From NCBI RefSeq assembly GCF_907165205.1, contig NC_058191.1:13580501-13644500 (forward strand): 64,000 nucleotides of DNA. Reading direction: 5' to 3'. The position numbers and the translations under genes were made by a program. This document shows, piece after piece, positions 31,720-42,518 of this stretch (position 1 is its first letter; each line of letters begins with the position of its first letter). The notes beneath the pieces are model-generated. The model saw nothing but the letters and a program-made list of their open reading frames with translations. It ran no database searches and was not told the DNA's origin. The stretch is from Coccinella septempunctata. Lineage: Eukaryota > Arthropoda > Insecta > Coleoptera > Coccinellidae.

Positions 31720-32802
31720 TTTTCTCCGAGGTAACCACGTTATAAAAAAATGACGCAACGAGCAGGGACCGTGCAAAAGCTGGTAGGAAACAACAGAAGT
31801 GAGAAACATTAACCGGAAAGTGAGTGAATTCCCGAAACAGTGGGTAAAACCTCAGAACAGTGAGTAAATATTTCTTGAACGGAAAACTGTGAAAAATAAA
31901 CTTGATCTGTGTTTTATTCCCTGCCACTCTGTATTGAACTGTTATACTGTGAATTTAATTGGACTATATTTTGGAAGTTTTCCTATTGTTGAACCCTATT
32001 GGAAATAATTTGTGATTATTATTTTTTGCCGATTACTTTATTGAGTTGTTGAAAACTGAACTGTTGTTACGCCGTTATATCAGTGAAAATTATTTCCGAT
32101 TTCTTATTATTTCTGATTGATTGAATTGAACTGTTTTAATTTCGTATTGAAGGTGAGTGAATTTCCGAACATTGAAAATTTATTGTCACAATTGGTAAAA
32201 TTCAATAGGTTTTATTTACCTATCGGTTTAATAGTGAATCACCTATTACCCTGTTGATAACTTGTCTACCTGCTTTTATTTTCGTTTGACCTCTACTGTT
32301 GAAACTTACCGATTATTTCTGATTTTTCGGAAAACTGAAAGTCGATTATTGTGATTTATTTTCTGGCTATTGAACTTGAAAAACTGTTTGGAATTTAACC
32401 TGTGCGTTCTGGTGCGATTCGAATTTCGGGAAATTTTCCGGACTATACGAAACGAATTGCGATTGTGTGCGGCATTTCTCGAATATTTTCGGACTTTAGT
32501 GGGACTGATCGAAATTTTTTTCGAGTAACGTTGGACTTGTGAAAATTTTTTGTGATACGTCGGGACTTAGATTGATTTTGGTGCGCCGGGACTTAGACTT
32601 TTTTCTTCCTCTCTGATACACCGGGACTTAGACTTTATTTTATTTTTTTTTTGCGTATACCGATACCCACTTCGAAATTAAGTGAGTAGGTTAGCCAAAG
32701 ATTAGCCTACCTGATTAGACTTAGAACTTAAACAGATTATGAAAGACATACCGAGTGTGAAATATTGGTGCGTTCTGAATCGGACTTAGTGTTAAATATA
32801 AT
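31720..32802 (+). other. Long untranslated leader of Gypsy-2
   Basis: No open frame. From about 32480 to 32640 the word GGACTT(T)AG recurs at spacings of roughly 40-50 bp, four to five times, with the fuller form GGGACTTAGACTT in the last two. The rest is AT-rich with frequent CCG. Confidence 0.5.
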
Positions 32803-33977
32803 ATGTCGAACATGGATGTGAACCGGTTGCTCAGTGATGAACTTACATACGAATTACAACTGAGGGGATAATCGATACCGGGTACTGTGATGACTAAACG
32901 GAGTCTGCTACGACAAGTACTTCAGTCTAATGAACCTCTACTACCCCCAACATCATTGAATCCCGCCTCGGAGATTGAGATTTGCCAAAATAAACTCACC
33001 GATTTGGTGGAATCCCTTCAGAACATTAATTATGAGAATGCAGCTAACGAATTTTCGCGAATTCACACCAGATTAATACACATTCAAGGAAGGCTGGACT
33101 TTATTGTTACTGCAGATACAACACAGTTACAACTAGTTGGACAAATGAAGGCAACTACAGCTAAGTCATTGAAAACACTGGAGGAGCTAAGTAAAAAGAG
33201 CAATCGTGAACAGCTGCAGCCATCCAACCGAGATCAGAAGTCTCTTTTAGATGTGGAGGTGCCCAGTTCACCTGGGATGTAACCGATCCAACCGGACAGG
33301 ATATCAAGGGTTGAGACATCCCTTATGGACTTGGGAGATGTTGTCGATCCTCCTGTAGCAGTCGATGTCTCTCGTACTGGTACACCTGTAAGGAATCCAA
33401 CATTAAAAGAGGTCATGAATGAGACAAGACAGACATGTAGAGCATTACTGCGACAATTACCAGCGATACCTCTCACACAGTCACAGGACTGTGGGACAAC
33501 AACCCCTGAGGGTCCGACACAGGGTAGATGGGTTAATTCCACACGAAGGGTGTCTTTCCCACACTTACCTGCACCATGGATAAATTCTGACCGGCCAGTT
33601 ACCACCAGACCTGCCACATCAGAACCGGAGCCCCGATCAACAGTACCAACTGTACACAAGTGGAACATTTCCTTTGATGGCACTGGAAGTGTGACAGGAT
33701 TTCTTGAAGAAGTGGAGAGGCTGGCTGAATCCCATAAAGTGTCCCTGGAACAAGTTTTTGAATCCGTTTATGAATTACTACGAAAAGATGCGAAGGATTG
33801 GTTTATTCCCAGGAGAGGTACTTTCAACGACTGGGAGGATTTTAGCAACCAACTGAAAGAAGCATTTCTGTCAGTTAACTACGAGGAGAATCTGTTGGAG
33901 GAAATAAAAAGGCGAACAGGGCCCCTGAAGAAAAGCTGCTTCTGTATGTTACCCGGATGCAGAACTTATTCCAGAAA
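32803..33977 (+). pseudogene. Gypsy-2 Gag, N-terminal part
   Basis: The start is MSNMDVNRLLSDELTYELQLRG, clearly related to the Gypsy-3 Gag start MDVNRLKSDELTWELEARG. Stops and frameshifts break it at 32869 and about 33282. The frames 32887-33282 and 33325-34182 carry the rest up to the capsid-like region HKWNISFDGTGSVTGFLEEV and DWFIPRRGTFNDWEDF, with further shifts near 33920. At 33978 the target duplication CTCAC and BEL-1 begin. The Gag frame resumes at 60076. Codons after 33982 in the last frame belong to the BEL-1 LTR. Confidence 0.9.
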
Positions 33978-33982
33978 CTCAC

Positions 33983-34757
33983 TGTTGGGGAAAATTCAGT
34001 TGGAAGAACTGAAGTGGTTCAACCTTATTGAAAAACTACTGTTACGATTTTCTTTCAAATTAGTGAAAGTAATGGACTGTATTCTAAACTTAAAGGAAAC
34101 AAAAGAATCCCAACATTTCACGAATAAAGGACAAATGAGATTATCATTTACTATAGTGATTTCCTTACCTTTAGGTGGATGAACTTGAAGAAGTTGACCT
34201 TTTAACTGTACTCACGCTCCAGAAGCAGATTTATCGAGCTCAAGAAACTGAACGGAGGTGCAAGATCCTTCGGTTGAAATGATGCTGCAACTAGTTAATG
34301 AAACTTCAATTGTCCTTGTGGTATTCACCCTTCACGTCACTGACGAAGGCGAAAAAAAACTCCACACAATGGTTTGACTCAAGTTCAATGTTTAATAACA
34401 AATTGAAATAATGTTCTTTGACTAATTCAATTTCACTTTGAAATGGAATTACGAATGGAAGCAAAAAACAAATTTTTCGAAGTCGAGGAATTGACAGTTT
34501 CGTAAAAGGTAATCGATAATGGAAACAGATATCTTTCGTTCTTTACGCAAAGATTCATACTGAATTATATCGAAATTAAAACATGCGTGCGGTTTTAATC
34601 TTCATCAGAAGAGGCAAGAGGGGTAACAAGTATCACAGCTGTTACTAATATTTATTCGGTTGCTATTCAACTGAAATGAATTTGAGATTTTAAAATAATT
34701 GACTGAAAATAGTAGAAATTTAGTTTAGATTTCTCTCGTATTCACTTGGCGTGAACA
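33983..34757 (-). repeat. BEL-1 3' LTR
   Basis: 775 bp. It matches the split 5' LTR (47068-47367 plus 59596-60075) closely, with scattered changes. On the element strand it begins TGTTCACGCCAAG and ends TTCCCCAACA. The purine tract AGGTGGGCGGTTT lies just outside at 34758-34770. Confidence 0.93.
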
Positions 34758-34845
34758 AAACCGCCCACCTATAATTAATGTAATTTTATGGAAATCTAAC
34801 TATAAACGCTTAAGACGTAACCTTAAAATCTAAAATTTGATTATA

Positions 34846-36212
34846 TTAATCGTTGAGAGGCACCATTTTTGTTAATGATCTGGTATATTGACCTGTTGAA
34901 GTCCTGACGGAAGCAACTCGAACAATACCATCAGGTCCGGGAAATAATTTATCAATTCGCCCGATAGGCCAAGTGGCAGGGTTTGAATTCAAATCTTTTA
35001 TTAAGACTTCATTTCCCACTGTCGGACATGGCTTGTCATTTTGCCATTTTCCACGTTGTATGAGAGTATGTAAATATTCTCTGGACCACCTTGTCCAAAA
35101 TTGTTGGAACATTCTGCGATGATGCTCCCACCGTTTAAGATGTGGTTTCTCATCCCCATATACAATTTCCGGCATAGACATTAGTGGTGCACCTATCAAA
35201 AAATGTCGGGGTGTTAAACAGTCCACGGATTCAGAGGGATCTGAAGATAGTGGGCACATGGGTCGGCTGTTCAATACTGCCTCAATTCGAGCAAAAAGAG
35301 TGGAAAGCTCCTCGAAAGTGCAAGCGGTCGAGCACAACATTTTGTTGAGTAATCGTTTAGCAGATTTAACGCCTGCTTCCCATATGCCTCCGAAATGTGG
35401 TGAATATGGGGGAATGAATTTCCATGTAATGAGTTTGTTCGATAAAGTTTGGTAGATTTCATGATAATTTTTCTCCAAAAATTGAGAAACTCATTGAGAT
35501 ATCGTGCAGCTCCGACAAAGTTACGGCCATTGTCTGACCAAATTTCCTTTGGCAGACCTCTTCTAGAAATAAAGCGTTCTAAGGTTGAGATAAAAGCCTG
35601 AACGGTAAGAGAGGAAACTACTTCCAAGTGTACTGCTTTGGTGGCCAGGCAAATGAATAATGCAAGGTATGCTTTCAAAATTGTCGGTTTCCGAGAGTTA
35701 TTGGAACGATATAAAAATGGCCCTGCAAAGTCCACGCCTACTTTACTGAAAGGACGTGAAATATTCACCCTGGAAGCAGGCATCGGCGCCATCAGAGGCT
35801 GAAATGTTTTACCTCTAAATCTGATACAGGTTATAATATTTGCCCTTACCAAACTTCTCAGAGAAAGTATCCAGAAGCTTTGTCGGATTAAACTCATTGT
35901 GGTGTTGGGCCCAGAATGAAGTGCGACCAAATGAAAGTGACTACAAATTAATCGAGATAGATGAGCTTTTTTCGGCAGTAAAATTGGATGCTTAGCTGAT
36001 TGCGGCAAAGAAGAAAACTGTAATCTACCCCCCACCCTGATTAATCCTAGGTTATCAACGAAAGGATTTAAAGTTCTCAAACCCTTTTCGATAGGGCCAT
36101 GGTTTTTCAAGTTTTTGCGCAACTCTGAAAAGTAATGATTTTGAGTGATTAGTGTGATTGCGTGAAGAGCATTGGCTAATTCATCCTGTGAAATGGGACC
36201 AGATGAACGCAA
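34846..36212 (-). pseudogene. BEL-1 integrase
   Basis: The frame 36212-35271 has the zinc-binding region (HLVALHSGPNTTMSLIRQSF, then TCIRFRG, where the second Cys of CxxC became Phe). The core has the first Asp in KVGVDFAGPF and the second in IWSDNGRNFVGA. A frameshift near 35480 leads to 35478-34846 with the Glu in FGGIWEAGVKSAK, then IEAVLNSRPMCPLSSDP, LTPRHFLIG, QQFWTRWSREYL and the C-terminal WPIGRIDKLFPG. The DDE triad is therefore still spelled, but in two frames. The stop at 34846 ends Pol about 75 bp before the purine tract. Confidence 0.92.
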
Positions 36213-37426
36213 CCGCGATTTAAATTTGGAACGACAATTGAAAAAAAACTCTGTAAATGAGCAAATACTCGTTTCATTTTGGTCAAACTGGAAAAACCTT
36301 CTATTAACTCCAATAAAGGAGTTTTTTATTTAGTTTGATGTTTTGTTGTTGTAATGTTAATATGAGATTTAAGTTCGGGTAGGGGCGTAATTTTGTTAAA
36401 ATTAGAAAAGGAAGCAGGCCAATTAGTAAGAGGGGTACTCAGGAATTCAGGACCATTCATCCAAAATTCTTGAGTTTCACGGACTGAAAATTGTTGAGGT
36501 GTTCGATCCCGTGAAGGTAAGTCAGCAGGATTTGACCCCGTTGGAATATGGCACCAGGAAGCATTGGGAACAGAATCGTTTATCGTGACAACACGATTGG
36601 CGACAAAAGTTTTTAGTTGATGTGAAGGCGTGGATATCTACGAAAGAACAACTTGTGAATCGGAAAACAACCGAACTTCAGTGATTGCGACGGGAAATTT
36701 GTGAAACAAAATATTTTTGACCAGTTTCGACAATAAAACTGCACTTGCCAATTCCAAGCGAGGAACGGACATCGTTTTCAGTGGAGCTACCTTAGTTTTA
36801 GCAGCCCATAAGTGTGATGAGATGCAACCATCTATAAACACTGAAAGATACACAGTGGCTGCGTAAGCTTTCTCTGATGCATCGCACAAACCAGCTAAAA
36901 CTACTTTACAATGAGCTGAGGAAATAATGCAACGAGGAATTGTTAGATTCGACAATAAGTGAATGCTATCCACTATTCTCGACCACTCACCACTACAAGT
37001 AATGGACATAGATTCATCCCAACCTAGTTTTTCCATCCACATTTTTTGCATCACAAGTTTCATAGAAACTACAACGGGAGCCAAAAAACCAACCGGATCA
37101 AAAATGCGTGCTATATAAGATAGAACCGATCTTTTGGTGGGCGTATCACCAAATTTATCAACACTGAAGAAAAATGAGTCAGTTTTGGGTGTCCATCCCA
37201 ATCCTAAAATTTTGATTCCCACGGAATCGTCATTGAAACTAACCTGAGATTCAATATGGTCGACAGGCAACCCCGTTAAAACCTACGAGCGGTTGCTAGA
37301 CCAATTTTTCAATGAGAAGCATCCTTATTTTAACAACTCCTGAAGTTCACTTCGCAATTCCTTTGCTTTGTCCAACTCAAACGCCCCTGTGATAATGTCA
37401 TCGACATAAATATCGTTCAAAACAAC
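36213..37426 (-). pseudogene. BEL-1 reverse transcriptase end and RNase H
   Basis: Directly left of the Gypsy-3 insertion the frame gives VLNDIYVDDIITGAF (RT motif C), followed by a stop near 37330. The frame 37270-36638 has DSVGIKILGLGW, SYIARIFDPVGFLAPVVV, then RNase H (VLAGLCDASEKAYAATVYL, AAKTKVAPLKTMSVPRLEL, VRLFSDSQVVLS). The rest of RNase H down to 36310 is out of frame, with recognisable words such as SNPADLPSRDR. The catalytic D in FSDSQ is present. Confidence 0.88.
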
Positions 37427-38871
37427 TGTGACGAGGCAGATTTTACCCCGCCACGAAAAGGAAATTTCTCTACCGATACTTTCTTAATAGGACCTGACAA
37501 TCGAAGTATTTTGGAAGAAAACCGTTAAATTATCATAGGGGGGATTTAGAATTCTTTCCGTTGAACCGTACTCTTTCTGACTCGAAAAAGGTCTTTCAAT
37601 TTGTTCCGTTTTTCCTTCTCTTCAATTGTTTCTGTCTCTTTCCGAGCCCGTTGATTTACCGAACAATTTGAGTTTATCCAATGGGGGACTGAGTTACCCA
37701 TGGTGGGGACAATTTTCCGGGGTACCTACTTCTTCGAGTTCCGTCGCTGAAGGTCAAGATCAGTATGAATCGTTGTTGAGAGGTGAACGAGTGGAGTGTG
37801 TGCAAAGTTAGTAAAACCGTACTTACGAATCAAAGGAAAATCTAAGGCAAGTGATTGTTGAAATTATTACCGCTTCATTGCACCTTTATGGAATAATATT
37901 CTCTCTAGACTTTTGCTTGGCTGAAAATCCGAATTAACCGTAGATTGACCATTTCCTGCTGTATATAGCTTTCCGTTACCGTAGGGTGACATTTGGGTCC
38001 CAGGAGGACGTTGGGCCCCCCTGATTTTTCCGATTCCTGATTATTTGACCGTTTCATCCCGATTTCCAACCGTTTGAATTATAGTTATAGGTTAGATTCG
38101 CCGAGCATAGAGTTGGGATTTCATAACCGTTAAACACCCTCACCGCCGGACTCTGTGGCCGCTGTTTGACAGCCAGCCAGCTTGAGGTCACCGAGAGAGA
38201 GAGAGACCGAAGGACACCGGATCATAGACAAACCACCGAGACAGAGATAGAGGGCGTACCCCGGTGAACTGGTGTTTTTAAATTTTGACCTGACTGAATT
38301 CCGTTTATTATTTTTAAAACCGTTCGTACTTTTCGTTCAATTGTGTCTTGCCTTAGTTGAAATATTTTTCCGAAACCGTGCATGTTTCTTTGCACTCAGT
38401 TTAATTGAGACTTGACTTACTTCCGTATATTTCCGAAACCGTCCATTTTCCTGAAGTGAAAGTTTGCCAGCCGTCCTGCGCCAACCAGACACAGCCGTTG
38501 ACGTCCACGATTTAGTGTACCTGTCTATTTTCTTTTGTGTACAGTTTATTTTAATAGAAATAAATAGTTGAACATTTATTTTTGTTGCCAATTATTTTGC
38601 CAGTGAGAGTCTATTTATTAAATCAGTTTCATCTAAGAGTTTAGTTAGAAGAGGTAAGTACTCTTTCTGACGCCTAAAGACCGTTGAAAAGCAGACACTG
38701 AGAAGACGCTACCGCCCTAGTCTTCATCGATACCCTTCTCCACTGATACTCAAGTCTACCCGGGCTCTCCAACTCTTTGGGGATTCTGTGAGAGACGTGG
38801 GGTTTGACTGATTGCCCCACTGGCGCCCGAGCAACCGTAAGGAGCTGCCAGAGTACGAAAAGTCTATCACA
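37427..38871 (+). repeat. Gypsy-3 5' LTR
   Basis: It begins TGTGACGAGG and ends CTATCACA. It has a TATATA near 37961 and AATAAA near 38564. It contains a GA-rich run (GAGAGAGAGAG, about 38192) and, near its 3' end at 38820-38832, a 13 bp copy of the primer-site start. CCG is very frequent on the plus strand. The short frames inside are chance. Confidence 0.95.
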
Positions 38872-38873
38872 TC

Positions 38874-38891
38874 TGGCGCCCGAGCAGGGAC
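38874..38891 (+). other. Gypsy-3 primer-binding site, tRNA-Lys type
   Basis: TGGCGCCCGAGCAGGGAC, two bases after the LTR end, differs at one base from the tRNA-Lys3 site TGGCGCCCGAACAGGGAC. Osvaldo-clade elements are known to use such a site. Confidence 0.75.
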
Positions 38892-39038
38892 TTCTGCTGT
38901 TTTGTGAGTAGTTCCTGTTACCGTAACCGTACCGTTTTCTTTAAATACTCTTCACTGGCAAATTGGTAACCGTTCTTTGTTTCTGGCATATATCCGTATA
39001 GTACATATTGTAAATCTTCATTCTGAGTTTCTGGTACC

Positions 39039-42000
39039 GTGAAAATGGATGTCAACCGACTGAAAAGTGACGAACTTACGTGGGAGTTAGAGGCAAGAGG
39101 CTGCACCGTGGGACACACCGTTCAGGAGAAAAGAGCTCAACTGAGAAGGGCTATCCATTCCGACATACCGTTCATTCCAAGAGATGAAATTGACCAGGCA
39201 CAGGAAATTGGGGTTTGTGGTGCCAAGTTGTTCGACTTGATGGGAGAGATATGTGAGTTCGATTTTAATAATAGAGACAATGAGTTGCAGCGCATTAGGA
39301 GCCGGCTACTGCACGTTCAAGGCCGACTGAGAAGTCTATCTCCGGAAGCTGTCAGTCTGCTTCACAAGAAAACCGAGCTGGAGCACTCTCTGAAGATGGC
39401 TATGAGATTGCTGGGGAATACTCACTGGTTAGGTGGTATTCCAGAGAACCTGTCAGCCGGCACACCGTCGCTGATTGACCAGGAATTACCGGACTGCGCA
39501 TCTAGACTTGGTCCAGGTCTGATTCCGTGTTCAACCACCGTTGGAGAAGCAGACTTGTTGAATTTGGGAGAAGATTGTGACATATCCCGACCGACCTCTC
39601 ATGATGACCGGCTGCAGCAAAACCGACAAGAAGTTTGCAGATTAATAACCGAACAAATTGAACGTACTTTTTTGCAGAAACAACCTTCATACCACCGACC
39701 GCCCGCCGACATCCTCCCATTTACCGTTGAACAAGCACTGCCAACCGACCGAACCAGTGAGGAAAACAGACCGCTAATAACATCCCCTGAGTCAAGGCGA
39801 TTAGCGAGGGAGTTTGCCGAATCAACCAGGAGAGTTTCATTTGCCTCATCTCCTACCGATACCGCTGGGATGAGAGAAGTAAGAAGCGAAGTACCGACGA
39901 CCAAGGAAGCCGAACTGACGACCGAATACCTGCCGATGAAACCGCCGAAAACCACCGACCATTCCATCGTTCCTACCGTTCCTGTGTGGAAATGGAACCT
40001 GACGTTCGATGGGTCAACCAGTGTGACCTCATTCCTGGAGGAGGCTGAGTATCTTGCCGAGGCTAGAAAGGTGAGCCACGAACAGTTATTCGAGTCAATA
40101 TACGAGCTGTTACGTAGGGATGCAAGAGACTGGTACATTCCCCGGAGAGGCACCTTCACCGACTGGACCGATTTCAAGGAACAACTCCGAGAGGCCTTCC
40201 TTCCTACCGACTACGAGGACATCCTTTTGGAGGAAATCAAGAAACGCACTCAAGGAACCGATGAGCGACTCTTGTTGTATGTAACTCGAATGCAAAACCT
40301 GTTTCAGAAGCTGACCGAAAAGCGACCGACCGAGGAAGAACAGGTGAATATCATCCGACGACGTTTACTGCCAGAACTGCAAACCGCCCTGGCCTTCCAA
40401 CCGACTTCAACCATAGAAGAACTGCTTCGAAAAGGAAAAGTGTTCGAATTGGTCAAATGGCAAACTGCTAACTATGCTTTGCCACCGATCCAAAAGAGTC
40501 TCATCAACGAACCGCATCTTACCTTCCGAAATCCCTCACCGAACGTCCAACCGATCGGAATGCACCTCAGCACACTGTCCGAACCGTCCGATAAACCGAA
40601 ACTTGTACAAAACTCTACAGCACGTCAGAGACAAGATGAACCGAAGAATACCGTCCGACCGCCAACCGAAACCCAGTGCTGGAGATGTGGTGGTAAGGGC
40701 CATCTACGAGTACAGTGTACATCGAAACCGATACTTTTCTGCTCTCGATGTGGTAAGAAGGGTATAATGTCCAAAGATTGTCAGTGTCCGTTACCGAGAA
40801 CCCCGGTTATTCCGAAGAAAATCCTTTCTGATAACCGTCCTATAACTAATGTTCTTATAGGAGACAAGGAGTTCCGGGCACTATTGGACACCGGATCAAC
40901 CAGGTCCTTCATCAGCAGTGAAGTGGCTGCTCACTGCAAGGCCGCTGGAATAACACCGAATTATGTTAGAGACGTTACCACCACCGTCGCTAACGGAAGT
41001 TCTATCCCGATTAAGGAAATGTACACAGCACAGGTTCAGGTTGGATCCGAAAATATTGAGGCTACGTGGTTGTTAGTTTCAGATTTACCGATCAGTGTAG
41101 TACTGGGAATGGATGTACTGAGAGCACACGACTTCTCCATCAATCTCCAAACCGCCGAATGCTTTCTGAATGGCAGGTCCCTAAAGGACAAGCCCATGAA
41201 GCAGGAAGAGCAGAATCAGTTACCGTTACCGTTACCGTCACCGTTACCGTTACCGTCACCGTTACCGTCACCGTTACCGACCGAAGGAACCATATGCCTG
41301 ACCGAGGACAATGTAAGTTGCTCATGGTACAGGAGGAAATTGGCAGAAGTAAAATCGAATCCTACAGCGTTGCCTGACTACAGGATAGTGTCAGGAAAAT
41401 TATACCGCCATTTTTGCGATTCCGATGATTTTACAGAGCCAGAATTGGGAAATCCCTGGAAGTTATGTGTTCCGAAAGATGACCGAAGAGAAGTCCTTCT
41501 CGAAAACCACGACCGACCGACCGCTGGACACTTGGGAATAGCAGAAACCAAATTTCGCATAGCCCGCAGCTACTATTGGCCAGGAATGTTCCGAGAAATT
41601 GCCCAATATGTCCGAAAATGTAGCAAGTGTCACCGATACAAGGTTTCACAGCAGAAACCGGCAAGGAATCATTCCTATGTGGTGGAAGAACCTTGTAAAA
41701 AGGACAGATTCTCCAAACGGATGGAATTTAGGTCCATGAGAACAACTGTCCAAAGAGGTGTGTACCAGGCTTCCAAGGAAGATGGAGTGAATTCCCCAAA
41801 GCAGGAGTCAACCGAAGACCCCAGAGCATTCTTGAACTTTGATAGGGAAATGCGTTCACCGAACTCCAAATTTTCTACCGAGATTGCTAACAAGGAGGGA
41901 GAGAATCACACCGAACCGGATACCGAACCGCAAGTTGCTTACCATGTAAATAACCGTAACCGATTTACCGAAACTTTCAAATTTGTCCGAACTAGATTAA

Positions 42001-42176
42001 CACGAGCCTTCGTCCAGCAAAGTCACTATAACCTACGTCGTAAGGACTGGCGTCATAGGATTGGAGACCAAGTGTACCGAAGAGGGCATTCCTTATCTTC
42101 TGCAGTAGAAGGAATTGCCGCCAAGTTACTCCGGACCGTATACCGTTGTAGGCATAGTCTCTCCTGTGGTGTATGA
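39039..42176 (+). CDS. Gypsy-3 Gag-protease-partial integrase polyprotein
   Basis: A 1045-codon open frame; the codon at 39039 is in frame with the ATG at 39045 (MDVNRLKSDELTWELEARG), the likely start. Capsid-like region about residues 310-480 (WKWNLTFDGSTSVTSFLEE), two CCHC-like knuckles (CWRCGGKGHLRVQC about 547 and CSRCGKKGIMSKDC about 568) and the protease motif RALLDTGSTRSFIS (about 612). A Leu-Pro run comes next (about 727-748). The frame then jumps to the integrase zinc domain (GHLGIAETKFRIARSYYWPG, CSKCHRYK). RT, RNase H and the integrase core are missing, and the C-terminal part is a patchwork ending with HYNLRRKDWRHRIGDQVY. It could make particles and cut itself but not copy its RNA. 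Confidence 0.93.
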   Translation: MKMDVNRLKSDELTWELEARGCTVGHTVQEKRAQLRRAIHSDIPFIPRDEIDQAQEIGVCGAKLFDLMGEICEFDFNNRDNELQRIRSRLLHVQGRLRSLSPEAVSLLHKKTELEHSLKMAMRLLGNTHWLGGIPENLSAGTPSLIDQELPDCASRLGPGLIPCSTTVGEADLLNLGEDCDISRPTSHDDRLQQNRQEVCRLITEQIERTFLQKQPSYHRPPADILPFTVEQALPTDRTSEENRPLITSPESRRLAREFAESTRRVSFASSPTDTAGMREVRSEVPTTKEAELTTEYLPMKPPKTTDHSIVPTVPVWKWNLTFDGSTSVTSFLEEAEYLAEARKVSHEQLFESIYELLRRDARDWYIPRRGTFTDWTDFKEQLREAFLPTDYEDILLEEIKKRTQGTDERLLLYVTRMQNLFQKLTEKRPTEEEQVNIIRRRLLPELQTALAFQPTSTIEELLRKGKVFELVKWQTANYALPPIQKSLINEPHLTFRNPSPNVQPIGMHLSTLSEPSDKPKLVQNSTARQRQDEPKNTVRPPTETQCWRCGGKGHLRVQCTSKPILFCSRCGKKGIMSKDCQCPLPRTPVIPKKILSDNRPITNVLIGDKEFRALLDTGSTRSFISSEVAAHCKAAGITPNYVRDVTTTVANGSSIPIKEMYTAQVQVGSENIEATWLLVSDLPISVVLGMDVLRAHDFSINLQTAECFLNGRSLKDKPMKQEEQNQLPLPLPSPLPLPSPLPSPLPTEGTICLTEDNVSCSWYRRKLAEVKSNPTALPDYRIVSGKLYRHFCDSDDFTEPELGNPWKLCVPKDDRREVLLENHDRPTAGHLGIAETKFRIARSYYWPGMFREIAQYVRKCSKCHRYKVSQQKPARNHSYVVEEPCKKDRFSKRMEFRSMRTTVQRGVYQASKEDGVNSPKQESTEDPRAFLNFDREMRSPNSKFSTEIANKEGENHTEPDTEPQVAYHVNNRNRFTETFKFVRTRLTRAFVQQSHYNLRRKDWRHRIGDQVYRRGHSLSSAVEGIAAKLLRTVYRCRHSLSCGV
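41217..41280 (+). repeat. In-frame hexamer repeat (CCGTTA/CCGTCA)
   Basis: About ten units of TTACCG or TCACCG in the Gypsy-3 frame encode alternating Leu-Pro and Ser-Pro. It sits just after the protease, where the RT domain would begin, and so marks the deletion region. Confidence 0.9.
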
Positions 42177-42518
42177 CATCAAGGATGGCAGTGATAAGGT
42201 TGTCAGACACATCCACATAAAGGACCTGAAATCCCCTGGGATTGAAAGGTATATGCCGTTAAGAACCTGACCGAATAATTTTCCAATTTGAAAATCCGAG
42301 AAGGCTAAGTCTTCTTACCGACATGGCGGATACGCCAACCGACAGTTTTTTTTAAATTACCGTTTGAGTTCATCAGGTCATGAAATGACGCCGAGTTCAA
42401 TAACCCCGCAGCTTTCACAGGCTGAAACCGACATTTAGAAATACCGCAACGATACCCAGGGGGGTTGAAAAAAAAAATAAAACTTCGTTTTATTTTTTTT
42501 GCCGACGAAGGAGGGGGA

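Noticed and set aside
33325..34182. 285-codon frame read as a single Gag product
   Set aside because: From 33983 onward it is BEL-1 LTR; the true Gag continuation is at 60076.
37626..37811. 61-codon frame in the LTR, also at 42718-42903 and, altered, at 18785-18985
   Set aside because: LTR sequence read by chance; the older solo copy does not keep it intact.
38337..38591. 84-codon minus-strand frame, repeated exactly at 43429-43683
   Set aside because: It lies in the two Gypsy-3 LTRs, opposite to the element. The duplication is explained by the LTR pair, and it has no domain.
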